A stretch of 64,000 bases of DNA from Parus major. Its lineage: Eukaryota > Chordata > Aves > Passeriformes > Paridae. The position numbers were made by a program, and so were the translations under genes. The first letter of the stretch is position 1. Every line of letters starts with the position of its first letter. The stretch is taken from assembly GCF_001522545.3 (NCBI RefSeq), contig NC_031776.1:31090342-31154341 (forward strand). Reading direction: 5' to 3'. The notes beneath the pieces were generated by a model. That model searched no databases and had not been told where the DNA came from. It saw nothing but the letters and a program-made list of their open reading frames with translations. Positions 28,101 to 41,638 of this stretch are shown one piece after another.

Positions 28101-29826
28101 TCCCCAAAGATTTCTGAGTGTTTCAAAGGAGTGTAGGACACTCCTGAATAAAACCAGTATTGTATCATTATCTGCCATAAGCAGCCTTGCTTCCTGTGCT
28201 GAGAGCAAGAGAACTGAGTGCATTGCACAGGAGTGCAAGCCTGGTTTTATAACCCTTGTCCCTCAGCAGCCCCAGCTCTCCTGAGAGCTTTTACTTGGTC
28301 TGGAACTGAGAACACGCTTTTAGAAGCACAACATCCCCTCAAAGTGATTTCTCAGTACTTAGCAAGACCCACAGTATGTGCCCTTGCTTTACACCACAGA
28401 ATCTTCACGCTATGTTCATACATTTGTAGGAGATTTCCAAACCAATTTGTTAGTTCTGCAGCTTCTTTGCAACCCAGTTGTGCAATCTGTTTTCCCGCTG
28501 TCCTCTACTTCGTAGGGCAGGATGATGGGAGATCACCTCCCTGTCTGTGGTTTGCTGCCTGGTTTGATGGGTTTTACCCTGGATGATCCACTTCAGAGTC
28601 TGTTTCCACTTGTGTTTAGCACTGACATCACTGGATTCCACCCCCTCCTTCCAACTGGGGGTATGTCTGCTTTCTTCAATTACACGAAAGTCATGGAATC
28701 CTCAGGCCCAACTACACATTTAAGACTGCCATTGAAAGAAAGCCTGACTGTGCTCACCTCTATGCCATAGCACAGTAAAACCAAGGAGGCACAAAGGCAA
28801 AGCAAGCATCAAAACAACTCCCATCTCTAAAAGCACCCAAGTCATCTGCCCATATGATGATTTAAAAACTCTGTGGAGAAATTCTTCCTTAAATCATCCA
28901 CCTGAAGCTCCTCTCCATGCCAGGCACTGGAATAACAAGTGTAATGGGCTCAGAAAAGAGCACAGCATCACAGGAACATATCCTTTAAACAGGTGATGTG
29001 CATTTGGTCATGAAAAATTGATTTTATCAGTAATAAGCACCATCTATCCTAATCTTTAAACAAACTTAACCCAGTATTTGGGGTGCTTTCCCATGCTGTC
29101 TAAGTGATCCCACATTTAGCAAACCTTTTCTCCTTTACTACAGAAGTTGGCTTGTTATTTTGACTAGTTTTTTTGCAAAAGTACAGTTTAGCAGGGTTTT
29201 TTACTGCTCAGCAGAAACCTGCATTGCAGCAGGAAGCCTATGCAGAAAATGTGCACAGTACCCAGCCAGGGTAACAAATCACCAATCCACTAAACTTCAG
29301 TGTGCCTCACGGTCACTGCAGAACAGCATTTATTTCACAGTGAGCTCTAAACACACCAGGGGGAGAGATAAAGGGGAACTTCGTATGCAGGAAACTGTTT
29401 ATTATGGTTCTAAGACAACATGGAAAGACTGACTTCTCCATTCTATAACAGGGGAATACAAACTTCCAGCCTAAGATAACCATTAGAGACACCATTCTGC
29501 TTGTCAGTGCTCATGCTGGCACATGGCCTTCATAAATGGAGTTTTGTTTGTTTTTTCAGCCACAGGGTAGGGAGACATCCTCCAACACCACAGCAATCTC
29601 CAGGGACATACATGCTGTACCAAACTGACCCATTAGACACCCATTTCACTTCCCTGTGCCATGCCCTGAAAAATATTCACAGCTCACTTACAAATTACCA
29701 GCAGATTCTTAGAGAGTAGTAAATGCAGCAGCCAATCTATATATTCTATACAGTCTATATATTCTGTGAATAATGTAATTTACCTAGCTTTAGACTGCCA
29801 CACCTGAGTCAGCCAAACCTCAAATT

Positions 29827-29845
29827 AAAAAAAAAAAAAAAAAAA
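29827..29845. repeat. A19 homopolymer
   Basis: Nineteen consecutive A residues, followed by an A-rich CCAAAACC stretch. It could be a decayed poly(A) tail of a retroposed sequence, but nothing recognisable precedes it. Confidence 0.95.
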
Positions 29846-32800
29846 CCAAAACCTTCAGCTTTCAAACCTTGCTTTGAACTCTGGACTGCTGAGCTTTGTT
29901 CCAAAAACCTCTGGCTCAATTTTTCCCAAAAAGAGAAAATGTACATGCAACAAACCTAGCATAGCCCTGCAAAAAATAACATCAGACATGAAAAGTTACA
30001 CTGAACATCAGGCTAAATGGATACATTGCAAAATAGGTTTTTCCTTGAGATTCAAGGCCTCACTAATGTGTTCCAGACAACTGTCAATAGTTAAAGCCAT
30101 CTCACTTGCTCCTTGAAGATACTTTAAAATTTTTAAAACTGCCATCATCAGTAAAGATTTCCTCCTTGATCTCCAGAACTTCATGCATTTAGAACTCAAG
30201 GCAGGTTATTTCCTATCATTCTCCTGTCCTTGTTATTCCTCAATGGTACTCATTTGTCAGCAGATTCAAGTTGTAAAAATCCTTTCCAACCTCTACCTGA
30301 CCAATGAAAATGGTTACTCAAAGAAAGAGAGCAAACATAAGCTTGCCAGCTTTCTCACTGAAAAAACAACGCCAATAACATTTACCTTTCTGTGCCACCT
30401 ATGAATGGGAGAAGAAAAAAAGAGAAAGCAGTAAAAAGAAGGCTCAAGCCCCTAAGTGTTTCAGGGACCTTGAGAGACCCTGCACAAAGTGAAGATATTC
30501 CACCAGCAGCCACCACTCTATGTAACTGCCCAGCCCCCTCCTCTCACTCTAAATTGTCTCCAAATTGTTCCAGCTCGTCAGTAACTGGGTTAACTGCACC
30601 ACCAAAATACATCAGGAGTAGCACCACGTTCCTCAAAACACAGCCCAAAACACATCACTCAACCGTAAAGTTACCCCTACACAGGCAACAAGAAGTCAAA
30701 CACATCCAAATGCATTCAGTACACTCCAGCATCAGAAACTCTGTGACTTTGAAACAGCTTTCACAAGTTAAACCACAACAAACTCTGAAAATTATCCCAC
30801 AAATCAGTAGGTCTAATACTGAAATGGAGCAGCCAGCAATGCCTTCCTACAGCTACACATACAAAATTCAGAGCATGCTGTCACTCTGAAAGACTTAGGT
30901 TGCATATAAACCTATCAGCTACTATATAGCAAAACATGCCAATTTTTGGCAGAAAGATCAGTTGCCTTTTCATTTATCAAAGCCTGATGTGTGCAGATGG
31001 AGAACAAGCTTATGGCAGTAAAATCATTTTCCCAAAGCCACAAAGTAAGCTTGGGCTATGCCCAGGATTAGAACAGTCCCTGGAGCAAATTCTTGGCCCA
31101 GCCTCTGTGAACCTAGCAGGATCTGAGCTGCTGTTAATTCACCTTTTTTTCCCCAGTGTTTAAAAATGCTTGTAAGAGTCAAGACAGACTGCCTTAAGCA
31201 AATGTTTCCTCACAAAAGTGAGAAACATCTTACTACCAAAACACCAAGGAAATGCTAAACAGGGTCTGAAAACACCTTTTCTAGTACAAGTTCTTCCTAT
31301 CATTTGCCACACACTTCAGGGACTGATACTTATTTGCTTCAAATTGAAATAAACCCATGAAAGTCAACAAATCTATGGCCTTCAGCTGAAGATCTGTCCC
31401 TATAAATTGCCTTAAGGTGATTTCAAGTCTAAAGATTCCATAAGCCATTAAACAACACTTGCAACATTATCCCTTAAATCACAGTCTTGTATTCATCCAC
31501 CAGATGTTTCTCAGCAGGGAAATGTACACACAATAACCCAATGAGTATCTCCTAGTGGGAGAGTAACAGGAAATTTCACTTTCAGTGGGGTTTGCTCGAG
31601 TGGCAGGACCCAAAATACAAAAATTGAATCCTTTTCCTGCCCACTTCTCAGTATCAGATATTTGTGGGTTTGGTTTTTTGACACATTCACAGGAAGTAAC
31701 TACGGGTTTCCCACAGTCAGAACTCATATGGTAAAGGGCACATAACTATGATTTCTACCTCTGTAACTAAAAATCTTAATAATTTAATTTGCTGACTTAT
31801 TTTTTCATGGCTAGAGAGGATTGTTAAACAATCTCTCCTTTTCTTGTTGCAGGCAATTACACACAGAAATATCAAGTCATGCTAAATGAAAAGGAGACAG
31901 AGTTTACCATTAGTTTTTAATGTGCCACAAAAATGAGCAGATGAATTGGCTCTTTGGGGTACCATTAGTTCCACATAGTTAGACATTATAGCCTGATATA
32001 TGTTAGCCTCAGCAGCAAGTCAGAGAATAGTGATGTCTATCAATTTGGGAGGTACACAATAATCCTCTGGGCATACACACAGCCCTGTTTTACACAACAA
32101 GCTGAGACTGATGCCTTACATCTGTCTTCTTTATTCCTGGCAGCACGCTCCAGCACACATGCAAATTGATGCCCATATAGCAGGGCTGTACAGGCTGTCT
32201 CGAGCTGCTGAGCACTTTTCTCCCAGTCCCTGAGCCAGGTATTTAGGAAGTGATCTGCCACCACTGCAATCACCATCAGTTTTGTCTCTTGGCTTCCATG
32301 GTGCTGGGTCCTTGGCTCTGCTCTGTGCTTTCCATGGACCTGTTAGCAACCCTTAATTCACACTAAAGGTGAATTTAACATCAGCATTTCAAAAGTTAAC
32401 ATGTCTATCATTCCCTACCACAATGGGAATGTGTGGAGTTCCTTTTTTTTATTCCCCACCTATGCATCCTAGCTGACACTGCAGGCAGCATTTCCATCCT
32501 ATTAAATCTCCCACTGAAAGATAATAAATCTTTCTTATAAAATTTTTCTTTTCAGAGCCTGGGGAAATACTGTCATTCTTTGGCCATTAAAATGTTTCAC
32601 TAAAGAATGTGAGGACAATGCACTTAGATGTGTATTTTCTGCACTTTGATGTATTGAAAAGATACATTGTACTTAACAGTTCCCTGAAGCAAAATTTTTA
32701 ATAGCAGAAGATAAACAACCCTCATATCTGATGAGAAAACTCCATTTAGGATTCAGCCAAAGATCCTGTTCTGCAGTAGATGTTACTCATTCTCAGCATC

Positions 32801-35800
32801 ACACCTGGCACAAAAATGGCTCAGAGATCTCTCCAGAAAGGAGAGCTTGTGGTGCAAGTGCCAAAAGCCACTTATCCTGCAACAGTTCCTGGAAGGCAGA
32901 TGCCTCTTGTCTACCTATTTTTATGGTATCTGTCAGACTATCCCACTTCCTCTGCAGTTCTTCTGTCTAGCAAAATACCAGCTGGTTATTCCTGGTCATT
33001 CTTCTTCGACTAAGCTCTGACTAATCTGCTTCTTTGAACCCTGAAGATAAGCTTCTCTGTCCCTTTTTCTGCAACATCCAGAGAAAAAAAATAATAGTAA
33101 TGGAAGTCATACATGAAAGTCAGAAGAGGTACACAGGAGCTCTTTGTGGTTTTTCTGAAGAAGACTGCCTTGCAAGTGAAGGTTAGTGCCCATTAAAAGT
33201 TATCTTGTCTTTCCCAATCTCCAGACTCATTGTTTCAGCCTTCACCAAAGACTGTGATAATGTTTATTTGAACCAAACTAATTTGACCAGATTGTACCAC
33301 CTGTTTAGTACAATGTATCAAAGTTTTCCAACCTTTAGGCTTATCAAACTGGATTTTTCACACAGTACTAGTGTGCCTCCTCCCACAAAGTGTCATGACA
33401 AGTGACCAACAGGAACATCCAAGACACAAGGTTTATGCTCTTGCTGATGGTATTTTCAGAAATCAGTGCTCTTCAGCCCAGGCTGGGTTATTGACCTCAG
33501 CAGGGGTGGTGCCTCCCATTCACACAACCCCAGTCTTTGTGATTTTCTCTGCTCCCAATCTGTGTATCCCTCCCAAATCCCAGATGCTCCCATTTCTCAC
33601 GAGCACTACCACGGCTTCACATCCAGCTTCAAGGTATGGAGCTGCTGGGAGCTCGAGTGCAGGGTAAAGAACACATACTATTTATGGGATTATTTTACTA
33701 AGTTCTCCTACAGTGCAGTTTTATTAAAATGAGTCATTTATAAATAATATTCTGTACTGAGAAAGTATTAAAATCTAACAGATTTCTACTTTCAATGAAT
33801 GGAACTCAAACACTGTTACTGAAAAATCACAGGAAATAAGTGCCAAAAAGGAAACACCAAGCACTGTCAACCTCTCCACTAAAGCAAAATTTACAAATGT
33901 TATTAAAAAAAACTAACTGAGGTACAAATTTACATTTTGTTGCATATTAAGTTAAAAAACATGAATATTTTAAGATTTCTGACAGAAGAAAACCTAAGAA
34001 GCTGTGCACTGATTTTCATTACTTCCAGTGCTGCCCATGAAGTTTGAATCCAGTAGAGCTTTAAAAACTCACAAAAATTCAAACAACGAAGTGAAACTAC
34101 ACAATGAATATTAAGCATACATTTTCTATCATTAATATTGATTTTCAGCTCCTGACACAAAGAATTACAAGTTCCCCTTTGCCAATAAGCAAAGAAGTGC
34201 ATTTTTAAATTGGGAGATCAGAGAAAATATGAAATTATCTATGAAAACCAAATTCTATTGGTATATCAGGCATTCATAAAGAAATCTGTTGACACATTCG
34301 TGCCTTTGCACAAGCCTGCAACAGCTGAGGCACTACTTTGTGGAAGTGATACTACAGCAATTGAATGAAAATACATTTGACTTTTCAGATTGCAGGGCTG
34401 GTCCTTCAAAGGGCAGATGAACACCCACTTATGGGATGCAGAAAATACAGCAAGAGCAACAATTGAGACTTGTGCTAGAGGATCATTTATTTTCAATTTC
34501 ATACATAAAATTCAAGCAGGTTTTTTATGGATAACAGTTAACACCAATCACATGCAATAAACTTAATATTACTTTTTTATTTTTTTCCCTAACTACTTCC
34601 ATCTGCTTTTTGTCAAGATACACATTTTTCACTCATTACAAGCTAGGGATGGCTGTGGGGCACATCATTCCCACACCACCCAGTTAGCACCAAGTGGCCT
34701 GCCTAAAACCTTCCCCATTCACTGTTAAATTCTTTTCCCATAAGAAAAATCAACCCTCTACCTACACCTGCCTGTAATGACACAGTAGAATTCTCTAAGG
34801 GATAGGAGTAGGATCCATTACACCCATACAATTACTTAACAATAATTACACACAGTTGTTTACACTTGTTTGTATACTGCACCTTGCTACACAACAGTGT
34901 AACAGCATTGGAACCTCTGAACCATCAAACACAGAGTTGCCTTTGACAGAATCAGAGCAGGGATCTGATGGCAAAACTGAAGATCAAATTTCAGGTGTCT
35001 CCTGCTATAATTTAAATATAACATATATTACCCATGTTACATAACATAGGTGTCAATTCATTTGAAAGACATTACCATCCTTACTAGTCTAAATGCTGCA
35101 CAGACTCATTCCAATCTTTTCCACACAAAATAAACCCAACAACACCTTGGAAAGGAAAAATAAGCCAACAAAGGAAATAACTGTGATTATTACACTAAGC
35201 AGACTAGACTTGAACATTTCTCACTCTTCATGAAGTTGTGTTGTTGTGCTGATTTTCCCTCATCATCAGCACCCAGTTTTAATTTCAAAATTCCTTGGAA
35301 TGATCTTCTCTCATGAGAAAATAACTACTTAACAAAAGCAATTATTAAATTGCAATTTTCTAATGCAAAAATTCAACAGACTAGTGTGTTTAAAGGTTAG
35401 CATTTAAACACAAATTCAGCTGTTTTAACAAACTTCCACCACAGCAACAATTTTTTAATTGTTTGCTGTTCAAATACATTATATCATTATCTAGCCTGTT
35501 CTAGATTTCACAGACTTCTACCATCATTTTCCCTGCCAGCTAAGGAAAAGATTTCATGAAGTGTGAAGCACTGCAGATTTTAGACCCACACTTCTGCTCA
35601 ACAGCTATCAGTCTTGAACTTGACATCCATATGTTATTTTCTCCTCCCAAGAAAGTCACTTAGAGCTTTGTATGCCTGGAAAAAAAAAATTAGACAGGCC
35701 CTTACTGGCCTCTCATTTCATTTTCAGTGAATGAAAATTGAATTTTGTCGCTATTAAGTGCAGACTGACCTATACAAAAGGTCTATACTGTGTCTTCTGC

Positions 35801-38679
35801 ACAGACAATGGATTTTTTTGTCCTTTAGATTTTATGTATAGCATGGTTAGCACCAAACTCTGTTTTCACCTGTAGTGGTGCAGCTGTAACAAGGACAACA
35901 GGCAAGCACAAGAGTCACCAATATAAGACCTCTACCTTGGGAATTTGTGTTCCATATTTCATTAACGCTTCTGTGAGGCTTCAGCCCAGAATCATCTGTC
36001 TTTTTGTTACTGAGGTAATTAAACACCCTGAGAAACGTGCAAAATGAGGGATCTGCATGCTATCACAGAGGAGCTTTATTCTGTATTTAGTCTTTACTTG
36101 GTTTTAAGTGTTTGCAAGAATTGTGCCTTGAATTGTAACTTTCTGTATAAATGTAATGTGCTTTACTCAAGAAAAAAATCTAAAAAAAACCCCCTCTTCT
36201 CAGGTCCTTAGGAGTGAGAGATGCAATTCTGTATAATTCCTGGAAGAGAAAACTCACAGACCAAGACTTTTCACATTTTCTGTGATCCTGGAGAGTTCTG
36301 TTTAGGTTCCTAGATGAGACAGTCTGACCCCAGCCTGAGTGCTGAATGCCCATCATTTGTCTGACATTAGTGACCTTTAAAGAATTAAATATCCAAACTA
36401 AAGGACATCAGAGCCATGAACCTTCCCCTACATTTTTTATTAGCAGTGTTATTATGATTCACAGCTGTGCCCAGGGTATACTAAGTGTTGTGCAAACATA
36501 AGGAAAGCCTGCATATATTTAATTTTTCAAGCATGAATAGGAATGGGCCACAGAGAAAATGATATATTCATCAATACATTAATTTAGTCACTCTCCATCT
36601 CAGTTGTCTGAGATGAGGAGTGACAGATTACATCAGTAGAGCCACATGTGAGCATCCAGAGGACAACTTCAATTGCTCAATATTTGTTCCATGCAACTTC
36701 ATTTGCATGTACCAGAGAAGAGGAAAACCAGTAGTGATGTCCTACAGCTAACCCATATGACACTTTATGACTCAGTGTAGTCATTCCACAGAAAAAAAGT
36801 GGGCATGGATACACAACTTCTAAGTTTGTTGGGATTTATAACTGTTAGAATCTGAATTAGCATAAAGCATTAATCTGAAAGCAAAACATAACACTGAAAT
36901 TTGTAAGCATTTGCACCACACATTTCAAACAAAATGCCTCTCAGTATGTGGAAGTTCACTATGATAAATCATTTTCCAGCAAGTCATTCCAAAACACAAG
37001 TAATTTTTTATATAAAATCAGAACGTCAGTGCCTGCATTTACATTCAATATTTTATCTGTGGGCCTAATCCTGTAAAATACTCCCACTCACAGAATTCTA
37101 CCTACTGAGTTTCCACCCGAGATTTGATCCAGATAAATGGAATTCACTTTCTCAAAATACCAGCACCTCTAACTACACCGGACTGAACACTTACCAGGAT
37201 GTGACTTTTTGCTGCACTCAGTTATTTCTGCACAGCTGAACCTTACCTGTACCTGTGGTGACCTGAAAGGGGGGATCTGCAGACAGGCCTGGGGACAGAT
37301 GTGAGCACCCTGCTGTTTCACAGCCCTCTGCAAACAGCCCCTGTCACCCTCCCAGGGAGCAGGGCCCATGCAGACCTGCCCTGGCCAAGCTGGGACAGGC
37401 TGGCTGCAGCCCTTCACAAAGCTCACATTTACAAACCCACACATTCTAAACCTTCTCTCAGTCTCTGGCTACAAAGAAAGCCTTCAGTGCAGAATTTGGC
37501 CTATACATTGTTTTGATGTATTGATAGGACTCCTCCATTCACTGTGGAACAATTTTAGCTAATCAGATCAGGAAGATGAATGAACACGCTGCTTTCTGTG
37601 AATCACAAGTCTTCACTGGACAAAAAATACCAGACAGAACGAGCTTGTTTTCTGCTTTGACAATATTATCAGAGATTATCTGCCTGAGCAGAAACTGAAC
37701 TGCAGCAGCAGAAGTTGTATTTGTATATTTTTCAAAATTATGTTTTAGGAACATAAATGTCAAGAAACTAAGAATAATGGGTTTCAAAACACCAGAGTTC
37801 CATTCCACCTGTTCTTTATTATGATTCTTAAACTAGGCTCAGTATGAACACACAGTACTGCAGCTACAGAAAGAAATAATAGTTGTTATTATGAAATGAC
37901 TGCAGCCTTATACCACACAGATATACACTGAAAAAAAACCATATTCTGCTATCATTCTTGTCTCTGTTATCATTCTTTTCTTATAAAACTGTAACCCAGT
38001 AATAATTATCTTAGAGTTATTCTTCTGGCACTTACTTGGGGTGCTAAAGAATAATTTAATGTTCATTTTTAATAACTTTTATCATGCTCAGACTCTGTTT
38101 ATTGCTATATATTTATAAGAAAGTAAATCCACTCTTGATGAGAATTCTACAAGCATGCATATTTCAGGAAGCACTGAATTGAAGAGGAAAATAAATTTTG
38201 CATTGATTAGCATTTGATCATGAAATTATTGCACAAAACAACAGTGCCAGAATACTTTGAGAGCACCAAATTTTCAGCCACTAAAGATGATACATGGGGT
38301 TCCACTGACCTCAAGGATCTCACACATTGAAGTCTATAGAGATTTTACTGAAGCCTTGTGCAATTTCATGCTGGAGAGCAACATCTGCAGCAGCTCTCAG
38401 AGCCATGAGACCACAGTGGTTACCACAGAGCACAGGAGCTGCATCAGAGACAGCAGCTGGAACTTCCCAATGGTCTTTTACAAGTACAGCATTTCTGCAG
38501 TAAAATTAAGTCTATTAAGTGCTTGACAGTAAGAGATCTGTTCTTTCAGCTAAGTGGAAAAGCTGATTTCATGGTGTAAGTCCTGACCTAAGTCAATATT
38601 AGTGAATGAAAGGTGACAACTTCATTTTCTCTTAGGCAGTCATTCTGCTCCCTACCCAGCCTAGCCTAGTTCAGCTTCC

Positions 38680-38878
38680 TCTGAAAGGGTGGTCAGACAC
38701 TGGAAAAGGCTGCACAGGGAAGTGGTAGAACTATCATCTCTGGAAGTGTTCAAAAAACATGTGAATGTGGCACTGAGGGACACTGTTTAGTCATGAACGT
38801 GGCAGTGCTGGGTTAACAGTCAGACTCACTGATCTTAGAGATCTTTTCCAACCTTAAAATTCTACTTCTATGATCTCA
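38680..38878 (+). mobile_element. CR1 LINE 3'-end fragment
   Basis: The plus strand carries the typical 3' tail of an avian CR1. It has the GGGTGGTCAGACACTGGAA block, then GGAAGTGTTCAAAAAACATG, then GATCTTAGAGATCTTTTCCA, ending near TTCTATGATCTCA, which is the degenerate form of the terminal ATTCTATG repeats. Only the last couple of hundred bases of the element are present, as is usual for CR1 copies truncated during target-primed reverse transcription. It lies in TMEM163 intron 2, opposite to the gene. Confidence 0.92.
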
Positions 38879-41518
38879 AGCCTCATTTGCCATAAGCATT
38901 ATTTAACCAGGAAACTACTTTTTGTATTCAGATTAACATGAGATTAGGGTCCTTCAAAATTACCAAGTGAAAGATCAGAATTCAACTAGGGCAGCATCAT
39001 AATCCCACCAAAAGAAAACACCTCATACCAGTCAAGATAAGCCATTCCAACTTACTCTAATGCTGGGAAAATACAGTGTTGGAGGCAACTAGACCAGCCT
39101 TGAAAGGAAGGTTGGGGAGTGGATTATAAAAAGGGAAAGGAAGTCTACTTACAAAGACTTGGTTGGAAAAGGAGGCTCCTGAACCTCTTCCCTACTCTCC
39201 ACATGAGCATCACTCCCCTTGGCATTTTTCCTACAGTTATCAAATAACATCTGTTCCCTGGCCTAGTATCTTGACTATATCATGTGGGGTACACTTGGAA
39301 GAAAGTATTTTGAAGCCTATAAGGGGAAAAACAAGAAATTTAAATTAGGAATTTATAGGGGAGTCAGTAAGAGCAGTGGGAATAGTCAGTGTAGCCCAAC
39401 AATTTCCACAACAGGTCCCTGTTTTTCACTGAAATGGAACATCAGGGCTGTATTTCTAACACTTCACCATTACAGACAGGAGGTAAAATGGAAAGAGGAT
39501 GCTTTAAATAGCAGTGGCTTGCAAAGAATTGTCAGATACCCCAAAGTGACAACTAGACATTTATATCAAACAGGCAGCAAATTCTGGTCACCTGGCATCT
39601 GTCCCAGCTCATGGACTGGAACCTGCTAAAAGGTCAGTGCTGAGGAAGAGAGCAGCCAGGGTGAGGTAATAAAATGAGCAGAACTTCTGAAATTGCATGG
39701 GGACAGCAAAGGGATACAGGAAGTCACTGTATTTTCCTCAAAGATTGAAAATTTTTAATAGTAAACACATGAAAAGCCCTGGCAATGCTTTTGTAGCATG
39801 CAAGTTCATGGCCAACTACCTATTAAGAGATTCCACACAAATTTAATATGTATCTCTGTGCTGATTCCTCTTTTATTCTTCATAAATTTAGTCCCAGCAA
39901 ACCATGGGGGAAGACACATTCCAAAAACATATAATTAGTCTGCTACTGATTTCAGTAGTTCAGTGCCTATCCCCTCCAGCTGAATATGCAGCCACAGTAT
40001 ATCCAGACAGGGACTACATTCTTTGCTGTTGTTTGTTTCTCTAAACACTACCAGAGTGCCAAAAATAAGGAAAGAAAAAAAATAATTCAGCCTAAATAAT
40101 CTTTTTAAGATGTTTTTAAGGATCCTTTTAAAAGACACAGTTTTAGTTATCTATGTTACTCTTAATTCTTGAACTCTGACAAATGAAAAATTAAATTAAG
40201 CCATATCACAATATTCCTTAAAACTACAGGGTTAATAGGAAACAAGGTTATTCTGTAACTTAGTATTTACCTTTATGTTGCTTCAGTAGCAAAGATAGAC
40301 CACTGTATTTCCATGAAGCAGAACAAAATGGAAACTTGTTTCACTCTCTTTTTCACATTTGAATTCTTTACAGTGTCAGATTCTGCTTTTAAGTTTTCCT
40401 CCTCTTTTTTCTTGTTTCTCAACCAAGTTATTGTACCTGTGTTTCCATATAAATTGCTCTGAGTAATGTATGTTGAGTTTTCAGAGACCATTTGGCCAGA
40501 TTTTAATCACCTCTCCTGGGAGCTGACACCAACTTCCAGCAGCAGGTCATACAATGCAGATTAGAATAACAAAAGACATGCTGCTGTGATTCCAAAAAAA
40601 AAAGGGGAAAAATAATACAAGTCTGTCTTTATCAAGCTTAAGAATGATGTTTTGAGACTTCTTTGATGTCTCCTAGACAGAACCTTCCTTCTGTTTTTAT
40701 TAAAGCATAAATTAAATCACTTCTGATTTTTCCTTCTCTAAAACAGAGAATGTGCCACTGCAAACATTTTGTTCCACATTCCATGCTTCTTTTTGTCTTT
40801 AATGTGTTATTTAATTGCCTCAGATAGAAAGCTTGTATTTTGCAAATTTGTATTGAACTAAAATTGGTATTTACACAATGTTGCATTTTTTCCTGTTTTG
40901 AAATAAAAGAAATAAATTTCATTTTTTCCCATATAAAAGTGTTTTGGGTTTAGTTTGGATTTTTTCCCCACTCAAATCCCTTGTTTAATGGTAAAGTAGA
41001 AAAATGTTTTGAAACTTATAAAAAACCACTGGTTTAAAAGAAAATGGAAATTCTCTTCCAGATTAGATTGTCTTAGATTATCTGTCAGTGTAATACAGAT
41101 AAATTATACATTTCTCCCTTACAATTTGCTATTCTTTATTATAGCATTCCCACTACAAAACCCAAACAGATTAAGACTTGTCATATTTGACCTCATCAGT
41201 AAAAGGCAACCTACTGCATAATGATTTCTACACTATTCTCCAAAATGAACAGTTCCACAAGTATAAATGCTAGCAGGAATCAACGTCTCCTGTTTCTTTC
41301 TCCGACCTTCCACAACCCCATACTCTGCAGAAAAAAACCAACAGCTTTACTAATTTATAAGCACCATGCAGACACAGGCAGTAAAGAAAGAAACCTCTTT
41401 AGCAGTTGCAAAGAAAAAAAAAAAGAGAAAGCTTCCACAAAGAAAGTAATTCTGAGAGACCAAAAGAAAAACAAAAAAAGGAAGAAGTGTGAAGATTAAA
41501 AATATTCCCAATACTCAC

Positions 41519-41638
41519 TGAAAGCAGCCACTGCAAGAGCCAGTGTGACAATAATGGAGACCCAGGAAACCCACAATGCCTTCTTTCTGTAGCTTTGAGC
41601 TTCATGAGGTTTTAGCCTTGTACTGCTTTCTAGTAAAC
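41519..41638 (-). CDS. TMEM163: TMEM163 coding exon 2 (start of first membrane helix)
   Basis: The exon is 120 bp. Two bases complete the split Gly codon, 39 codons follow, and one base is left over (phase 1 again). The translation begins LLESSTRLKPHEAQSYRKKA and continues into a hydrophobic stretch, LWVSWVSIIVTLALAVAAF, which is the first transmembrane helix. Against human TMEM163 from memory I see only Asn to Ser (AQSYRKK) and Phe to Val (SWVSII). The acceptor is TTGCTTATCAG| and the donor is A|GTGAGT, both close to consensus. The Leu of TRLKPHE corresponds to human Leu76, a residue reported mutated in hypomyelinating leukodystrophy; here it is about residue 60. The zinc-binding and later membrane segments are encoded by exons outside the window. 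Confidence 0.96.

Larger units (their letters stand above)
1..41518 (-). other. TMEM163: TMEM163 intron 2, partial (no further exon seen)
   Basis: Everything from the exon 2 donor to the left edge is taken as intron 2. I searched by eye for reverse-complement signatures of the next conserved segments (the FAFDAILD and WRYSNAAAVHSAH regions of human TMEM163) and found none, so exon 3 probably lies beyond position 1. The sequence is mostly AT-rich, with many short frames of no recognisable product. GC-richer patches near 9360-9500, 11480-11870, 15170-15740, 19160-19660 and 37260-37400 are open in several frames at once, which suggests composition rather than coding. Repeats and motifs within it are listed separately. 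Long first introns are usual for this gene. Confidence 0.8.

Noticed and set aside
29827..29845. Poly(A) tail of a processed pseudogene
   Set aside because: No recognisable coding or SINE body precedes it and no target-site duplication is evident.
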